Source: Thermoplasmata archaeon UBA184
Lineage (GTDB): Archaea > Thermoplasmatota > Thermoplasmata > Lutacidiplasmatales > UBA184
Assembly (NCBI GenBank): GCA_002495185.1
Contig: DAEB01000001.1
Span: 1-9,476 of the forward strand
Length of the DNA: 9,476 nt
Direction of reading: 5' to 3'
In this document: piece by piece, positions 5,974 through 9,476 of the stretch
How the letters are laid out: the number at the start of each line of letters is the position of its first letter
Position numbering within the stretch: the stretch's first letter is position 1
Notes under the pieces: generated by a model
Databases searched by the model: none
Told to the model about the DNA's origin: nothing
Seen by the model: the letters and a program-made list of their open reading frames with translations, nothing else
Program-made: the position numbers and the translations under genes

Positions 5974-7048
5974 CCCGGCGCCATCGGAAGGGATCGACCT
6001 GAGCCACCGAAAGGCCGAGCACGTGAAGGTCGTCCTCGGAAAGGACGTCGAGGGGCGCTACCGCTACTGGAACGACGTCCAGCTGATCCACCGCGCCCTA
6101 CCCGAGATCAACTTCGACGAGATCGATACCACCGTCTCCCTGCTCGGGAAGAAGCTCGCGGCCCCGATCGTGATCACCGGAATGACCGGGGGGTTCCCCG
6201 ACGCGGCGAAGATCAACGGCAACCTCGCCCAGGCCGCCGCGGAGGTCGGCGTCGCGATGGGGGTCGGGAGCGAGCGGGCGGCGATCCTGAGGGGCCAGTA
6301 TCCGGAGAGCTACTCGTGCGTCGCCCGGTTCGACGTCCCCCTCAAGTTCGCGAACATCGGGGCTCCGCAGATCGTCGCTCAGAACCCGGGCGACCGCGTG
6401 GTGGGCCCCGACGACGTCCGGGCGGCGATGGACTTGATCCACGCCGACGTCCTGGCGATTCACCTGAACTTCCTTCAGGAGATGGTCCAGCCCGAGGGGG
6501 ACCGTCGCGCGAAGGGGTGTCTCGACCGGATCGGAGAGCTCGCGAGCCGGTTTCCGGTGCTCGTGAAGGAGACGGGCGCCGGCCTCTCGCGGGAGGTCGC
6601 GGAACAGCTGAGGGACCGCTCGGTGAAAGCGTTCGATGTGAGCGGCACGGGAGGTACCTCGTTCGCCGCGGTCGAGCACTATCGCGCCCTCGAGCAGGGG
6701 GCGGAGCGGGAAGCCCGGGTCGGAAAGACGTTCTGGGACTGGGGGATCCCCTCTCCCGTCTCGGTCCTCGAGCTCGTGCCTCTCGGGCTGCCCGTGATCG
6801 CGAGCGGCGGCGTCCGAAGCGGGCTCGACGTTGCCCGTGCGCTCGCTCTCGGGGCGGGCGCGGCGGGGATCGCGGGCGGAATGCTCCGGGCCGCCGCGAC
6901 CGACTTCGCGCAGACGAAGAAGGAGCTCGAGTTCTTGGTCCACGAACTCAAGGTCGCGATGTTCCTGACCGGCTCGAAGACGGTCGCGGACCTCCAGAAG
7001 GCCCCCTACCTTCTGACGGGAGAGAGCCGCCTGTGGCGCCTTCGGTAG
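5957..7048 (+). CDS. fni: Type 2 (FMN-dependent) isopentenyl-diphosphate delta-isomerase
   Basis: Interconverts isopentenyl and dimethylallyl diphosphate using reduced FMN and Mg2+, supplying the starter for prenyl chains of archaeal lipids. With GTG 5957 as start the protein has 363 aa, the usual size. Signatures in order: HRKAEH (17-22), MTGG (76-79), GVGSERAAI (102-110), NIGAPQ (133-138), HLNFLQE (169-175) and QPEGD (178-182) holding the conserved Gln/Glu active-site and metal residues, VKETGAG (203-209), DVSGTGGT (227-234), WGIPSP (262-267), and the FMN-phosphate segments ASGGVRSG (282-289) and AGGMLRAA (306-313). GTG 5957 is preceded by GGGAG (5944-5948) and overlaps the kinase end by 17 bp. 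Earlier in-frame starts (GTG 5891, ATG 5903) would add about 20 residues that run inside the kinase gene and do not resemble the family N-terminus. Confidence 0.94.
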   Translation: MRDPPDPAPSEGIDLSHRKAEHVKVVLGKDVEGRYRYWNDVQLIHRALPEINFDEIDTTVSLLGKKLAAPIVITGMTGGFPDAAKINGNLAQAAAEVGVAMGVGSERAAILRGQYPESYSCVARFDVPLKFANIGAPQIVAQNPGDRVVGPDDVRAAMDLIHADVLAIHLNFLQEMVQPEGDRRAKGCLDRIGELASRFPVLVKETGAGLSREVAEQLRDRSVKAFDVSGTGGTSFAAVEHYRALEQGAEREARVGKTFWDWGIPSPVSVLELVPLGLPVIASGGVRSGLDVARALALGAGAAGIAGGMLRAAATDFAQTKKELEFLVHELKVAMFLTGSKTVADLQKAPYLLTGESRLWRLR

Positions 7049-8580
7049 ACCTCCCCACCCCCGAGGAGATCCACCGGGCGAAGCTCGCGGAGCTGCGGGC
7101 CGGAGGCGGCGAGGGGCCGCTCCTCTCGAACGTTGACTGGGTCGCCTCCTTGCCACCGTCGGAGCGAAGTCGGTTCGACCGCGCCGTGCGTCGGAAGCCC
7201 TCTCGAACGCTCTCGGGGGTCGCGGTCGTCGCGGTGATGACCGCGCCCGCGCGATGCCCGCACGGCCGTTGCACGTACTGTCCGGGGGGCATCGACCACG
7301 GGAGCCCGCAGAGTTACACCGGGGAAGAGCCGTCGGCTCTCCGCGGCGCCCAGTTCCACTGGGACGCTCGGGCGATCGCCCGGAACCGGATCGAGACCCT
7401 CGACCAGATCGGCCATCCGACCTCGAAGGTCGAGGTGATCGTGATGGGCGGTACCTTCCCGTCTCGGCCCCGGGCGTACCAGGAGGAGGTCGTTCGCGGC
7501 ATCTACGATGGCCTCAACGGCACCCCGTCGAGCTCGCTCGCGGACGCGGAGACTCAGAACGAGCTCGCCCTCCATCGAGTCGTCGGCCTGACCGTCGAGA
7601 CCCGACCCGACTGGTGCGACGGCCGGGTCCTCCCGTTTCTCTTGGACGCCGGGGTCACCCGCGTGGAGGTCGGGGTCGAGTGTCTTCACGACGACGTCCT
7701 CGCGGCCGTCGGGCGCGCCCATACGACGGGCGACGTGGCACGGGCCACGCGCGAGGCCCGCGACCGGGGCCTCAAAGTCTGCTACCATCTGATGCTCGGC
7801 CTTCCGGGGATGGACCCCTCGGCCGACCTCGGCGACTTCGAGCGGCTCTGGGAGGATCCGGCCTTCCGTCCCGACCTTCTCAAGCTCTACCCGACCCTCG
7901 TCCTCCCCGGAACGAGCCTCTACGAGGACTGGAAGAGCGGCCACTACGAGCCCTACGACACGGCGACGGCGGCCGAACTCCTCGCCCGGATGAAGCGACG
8001 GCTTCCCCCGTGGGTCCGCATCCAGCGGATCCAGAGGGACATCCCCGCCCGCCTCATCGCCGCCGGGGTCCGGTCGAGCAACATCCGGGAGAAGGCACTC
8101 GCTCGGCTCCGGAGCGAGGGCCTCCACTGCCGGTGCCTCCGCTGCCGAGAGGCGGGCCGTCGGGCGACTCCCCCTCCGGAGGCGTTCCGTCTCACCGAGA
8201 CCGAGTTCGCGGCCGCCGGCGGGAGGGAACGCTTCTACGCGTGGGAGGACCCCGAGACCGACACGGTCGCCGGGTTCCTGCGACTCCGCTTCCCATCCTC
8301 CGACACCCCGGGCGGGCTCGACGCTCCGGTCATCCGGGAGCTCAAGGTCGTCGGGGCGGAAGTCCCCGTCGGAAAGGAGGGTAGCCGGCCGGTCGAGTAC
8401 CAGCACCGAGGGTTCGGCCGCTCCCTTCTCGCGGCGGCCGAGGAACAGGTCCGCGCACAAGGGTTCTCCCGAGTCTTCGTCACGAGCGCGGTCGGGACCC
8501 GGGAGTACTATCGCCGATGGGGCTACGAACGGGCGGGAGCGCACATGGCGAAGAGTCTTTTCGCCGGACACAACCTCTGA
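7033..8580 (+). CDS. elp3: Elp3-type tRNA uridine(34) carboxymethyl-forming radical SAM acetyltransferase
   Basis: Stand-alone archaeal Elp3: uses SAM and acetyl-CoA to build the 5-carboxymethyl group on wobble U34 of tRNA. The 515 aa show a basic N-terminus and a radical SAM domain (about 60-340) with CPHGRCTYC (Cys75, Cys80, Cys83) for the 4Fe-4S cluster. SPQSYTGEEP (91-100) and MGGTFPSRPRAYQ (138-150) follow, both typical of Elp3. A Cys-rich linker HCRCLRC (365-371) leads to a C-terminal GNAT domain with QHRGFG (457-462) for acetyl-CoA and EYYRRWGYE (491-499). Other archaeal Elp3 proteins are about 520-550 aa, so the length is near normal. The start is GTG 7033, overlapping the isomerase gene by 16 bp, with GGGAG at 7018-7022. 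The upstream in-frame opening is a shadow of the isomerase gene. Archaea lack the other Elongator subunits. Co-expression with isoprenoid genes is inferred from the overlaps. Confidence 0.95.
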   Translation: MAPSVDLPTPEEIHRAKLAELRAGGGEGPLLSNVDWVASLPPSERSRFDRAVRRKPSRTLSGVAVVAVMTAPARCPHGRCTYCPGGIDHGSPQSYTGEEPSALRGAQFHWDARAIARNRIETLDQIGHPTSKVEVIVMGGTFPSRPRAYQEEVVRGIYDGLNGTPSSSLADAETQNELALHRVVGLTVETRPDWCDGRVLPFLLDAGVTRVEVGVECLHDDVLAAVGRAHTTGDVARATREARDRGLKVCYHLMLGLPGMDPSADLGDFERLWEDPAFRPDLLKLYPTLVLPGTSLYEDWKSGHYEPYDTATAAELLARMKRRLPPWVRIQRIQRDIPARLIAAGVRSSNIREKALARLRSEGLHCRCLRCREAGRRATPPPEAFRLTETEFAAAGGRERFYAWEDPETDTVAGFLRLRFPSSDTPGGLDAPVIRELKVVGAEVPVGKEGSRPVEYQHRGFGRSLLAAAEEQVRAQGFSRVFVTSAVGTREYYRRWGYERAGAHMAKSLFAGHNL

Positions 8581-8584
8581 CGGA

Positions 8585-8614
8585 GTTCCGGCCGACTTCT
8601 CCTCGTTCCGGTCG
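8585..8614. repeat. Two direct 10-mers upstream of the SAM synthetase promoter
   Basis: GTTCCGGCCG (8585-8594) and GTTCCGGTCG (8605-8614) match at 9 of 10 positions and are exactly 20 bp apart, two helical turns. They end 7 bp upstream of the TATA-like box of the SAM synthetase gene, a position where an archaeal regulator could bind. With only two copies, chance is possible. Confidence 0.3.
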
Positions 8615-8621
8615 CGCAACC

Positions 8622-8656
8622 CTTAAACCCGCCCCCGGCTCCGCCGACCGAAGGAA
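8622..8656 (+). promoter_or_regulatory. Promoter and ribosome binding site of the SAM synthetase gene
   Basis: CTTAAA (8622-8627), preceded by the purine-containing GCAACC that could serve as a BRE, is the only AT-rich element in the 81-bp gap. Normal spacing puts the transcript start near 8651. GAAGGA (8650-8655) lies 6 bases before the ATG at 8662, so either a very short leader with this Shine-Dalgarno or a slightly earlier start is expected. The gene is therefore probably transcribed separately from elp3. Confidence 0.5.
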
Positions 8657-8661
8657 TCCTC

Positions 8662-9476
8662 ATGGCCCCCAACATCCAGGTCGAGCCGCTGCGCACGCTC
8701 CACATCGAGGAACAAGAGGTCGAGCTGGTCGAGCGGAAGGGGCTGGGACACCCCGATTCGATTGCCGACGGGGTTTCCGAGTCCGTGAGCCGCGCGCTCT
8801 GCCGGATGTACCTGGACGAGTTCGGCCGGATCCTGCATCACAACACGGACGAAACGCAGGTCGTCGGGGGTGCCTCCGAGCCGAAGTTCGGGGGCGGGCG
8901 GGTGACGAGCCCGATCTACATCCTCCTCGTAGGACGGGCGACGACCGAGGTCAACGGAGAGAAGCTCCCGTACCGCGAGGTCGCGGTCGATGCGGCGAGA
9001 AAGTACGTGCAGTCGATCTGCGCTCACCTCGACACCGAGAAGCAGGTCGACTTCGATTGCAAGATCGGCCAAGGGTCGGTCGACCTTCGAGGCGTCTTCG
9101 AGCAGAAGGCCGTCCTCTCGAACGACACGTCGTTCGGAGTCGGGTTCGCGCCGCTCTCCGACACCGAGCGGCTCGTCCTTGAGACCGAGCGGTTCCTCAC
9201 GACGAAGCTCAAGAAGCGACTCCACGCCCTCGGCGAGGACGTGAAGGTCATGGGGTTCCGCCACAAGGACGACATCCACCTCACGGTCGCCGCCGCGCTC
9301 GTCGATTCCGAGGTCAAGGACGCCCGCGACTACGAGGCGGCGTGCGAGGAGATCCACGACGAGGTCGAGGCGCAGGCCGCGAAGCTGACCCGGCGCAAGG
9401 TCTCGATCGACGTCAATACGGCGGACGACCCGGAGCTGGGGCGGTTCTATCTCACCGTGACCGGCCTCTCGATGGA
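8662..9476 (+). CDS. mat: Archaeal S-adenosylmethionine synthetase, 3' end cut by the window edge
   Basis: Makes S-adenosylmethionine from methionine and ATP in the cytoplasm. The frame is open from ATG 8662 to the window end, giving 271 residues of a family that is usually about 400 long, so about a third is missing. It belongs to the archaeal type, which differs strongly in sequence from bacterial MetK. Signatures: ERKGLGHPDSIAD (24-36), HHNTDE (59-64), GGASEPKFGGG (69-79), IGQGSVDL (135-142) and NDTSFGVGFAPLS (154-166). The ATG has a ribosome binding site and a promoter of its own. Its product is a cofactor for the neighbouring Elp3, but SAM is needed throughout the cell, so the adjacency need not be functional. 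Confidence 0.95.
   Translation, partial: MAPNIQVEPLRTLHIEEQEVELVERKGLGHPDSIADGVSESVSRALCRMYLDEFGRILHHNTDETQVVGGASEPKFGGGRVTSPIYILLVGRATTEVNGEKLPYREVAVDAARKYVQSICAHLDTEKQVDFDCKIGQGSVDLRGVFEQKAVLSNDTSFGVGFAPLSDTERLVLETERFLTTKLKKRLHALGEDVKVMGFRHKDDIHLTVAAALVDSEVKDARDYEAACEEIHDEVEAQAAKLTRRKVSIDVNTADDPELGRFYLTVTGLSM

Noticed and set aside
6316..7032. Upstream in-frame extension of elp3 giving a 754-residue protein
   Set aside because: This part is the isomerase gene read in another frame and looks random. The GTG at 7033 with GGGAG upstream gives a normal Elp3 length.
6098..8619. Long minus-strand openings opposite the isomerase and Elp3 genes
   Set aside because: Arg/Pro/Gly-rich translations without motifs, opposite two genes with unmistakable family signatures.

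Overview
The window is strongly GC-rich and densely coding, and its gene content is archaeal. It carries an Orc1/Cdc6 initiator, an archaeal-type S-adenosylmethionine synthetase, an isopentenyl phosphate kinase (the marker of archaeal alternative mevalonate routes), an FMN-dependent type 2 IPP isomerase, a stand-alone Elp3, and a glycoprotein-like membrane protein with a cytoplasmic zinc ribbon. Short AT-rich TATA-like elements stand out 5' of several genes. The combination fits a high-GC euryarchaeal lineage such as uncultured Thermoplasmatota. That placement is inference from gene content, not something the sequence proves.

Layout. (1) Positions 2-1479, plus strand: the 3' part of an aldehyde dehydrogenase gene with a complete catalytic triad, coupled by an ATGA overlap to a 68-residue charged coiled-coil protein. 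(2) Positions 1480-1549: a short convergent spacer holding a two-part hairpin. (3) Positions 1550-4739, minus strand: orc1/cdc6 (3303-4739), then a 552-residue bitopic membrane protein (1550-3208). The 94-bp gap between them has a 13-bp-stem inverted repeat followed by a T tract that may also be the TATA box of the membrane protein gene. (4) Positions 4740-4915: a divergent promoter region with three CGCGTCG iterons and a hairpin. (5) Positions 4916-8580, plus strand: a tight cluster of a two-helix membrane protein, isopentenyl phosphate kinase, type 2 IPP isomerase and Elp3. Its last two junctions are overlaps of 17 and 16 bp. (6) From 8662 to the window end: the 5' two thirds of the S-adenosylmethionine synthetase gene, with its own promoter.

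How the genes fit together. The kinase makes isopentenyl diphosphate and the isomerase converts it to dimethylallyl diphosphate, so together they are the final two steps before archaeal lipid prenyl chains. Elp3 makes the carboxymethyl-type modification on wobble uridine 34 of tRNA, using SAM and acetyl-CoA. The adjacent synthetase makes SAM. Orc1/Cdc6 is the replication initiator and possible self-regulator. The aldehyde dehydrogenase substrate is not fixed by the sequence. No stretch longer than about 180 bases lacks a gene. I saw no tRNA, rRNA, CRISPR array, insertion sequence or transposase. Most of the window is recognisable housekeeping. The parts that are not are the membrane zinc-ribbon protein, the two small proteins, and the repeat structures in the intergenic gaps.
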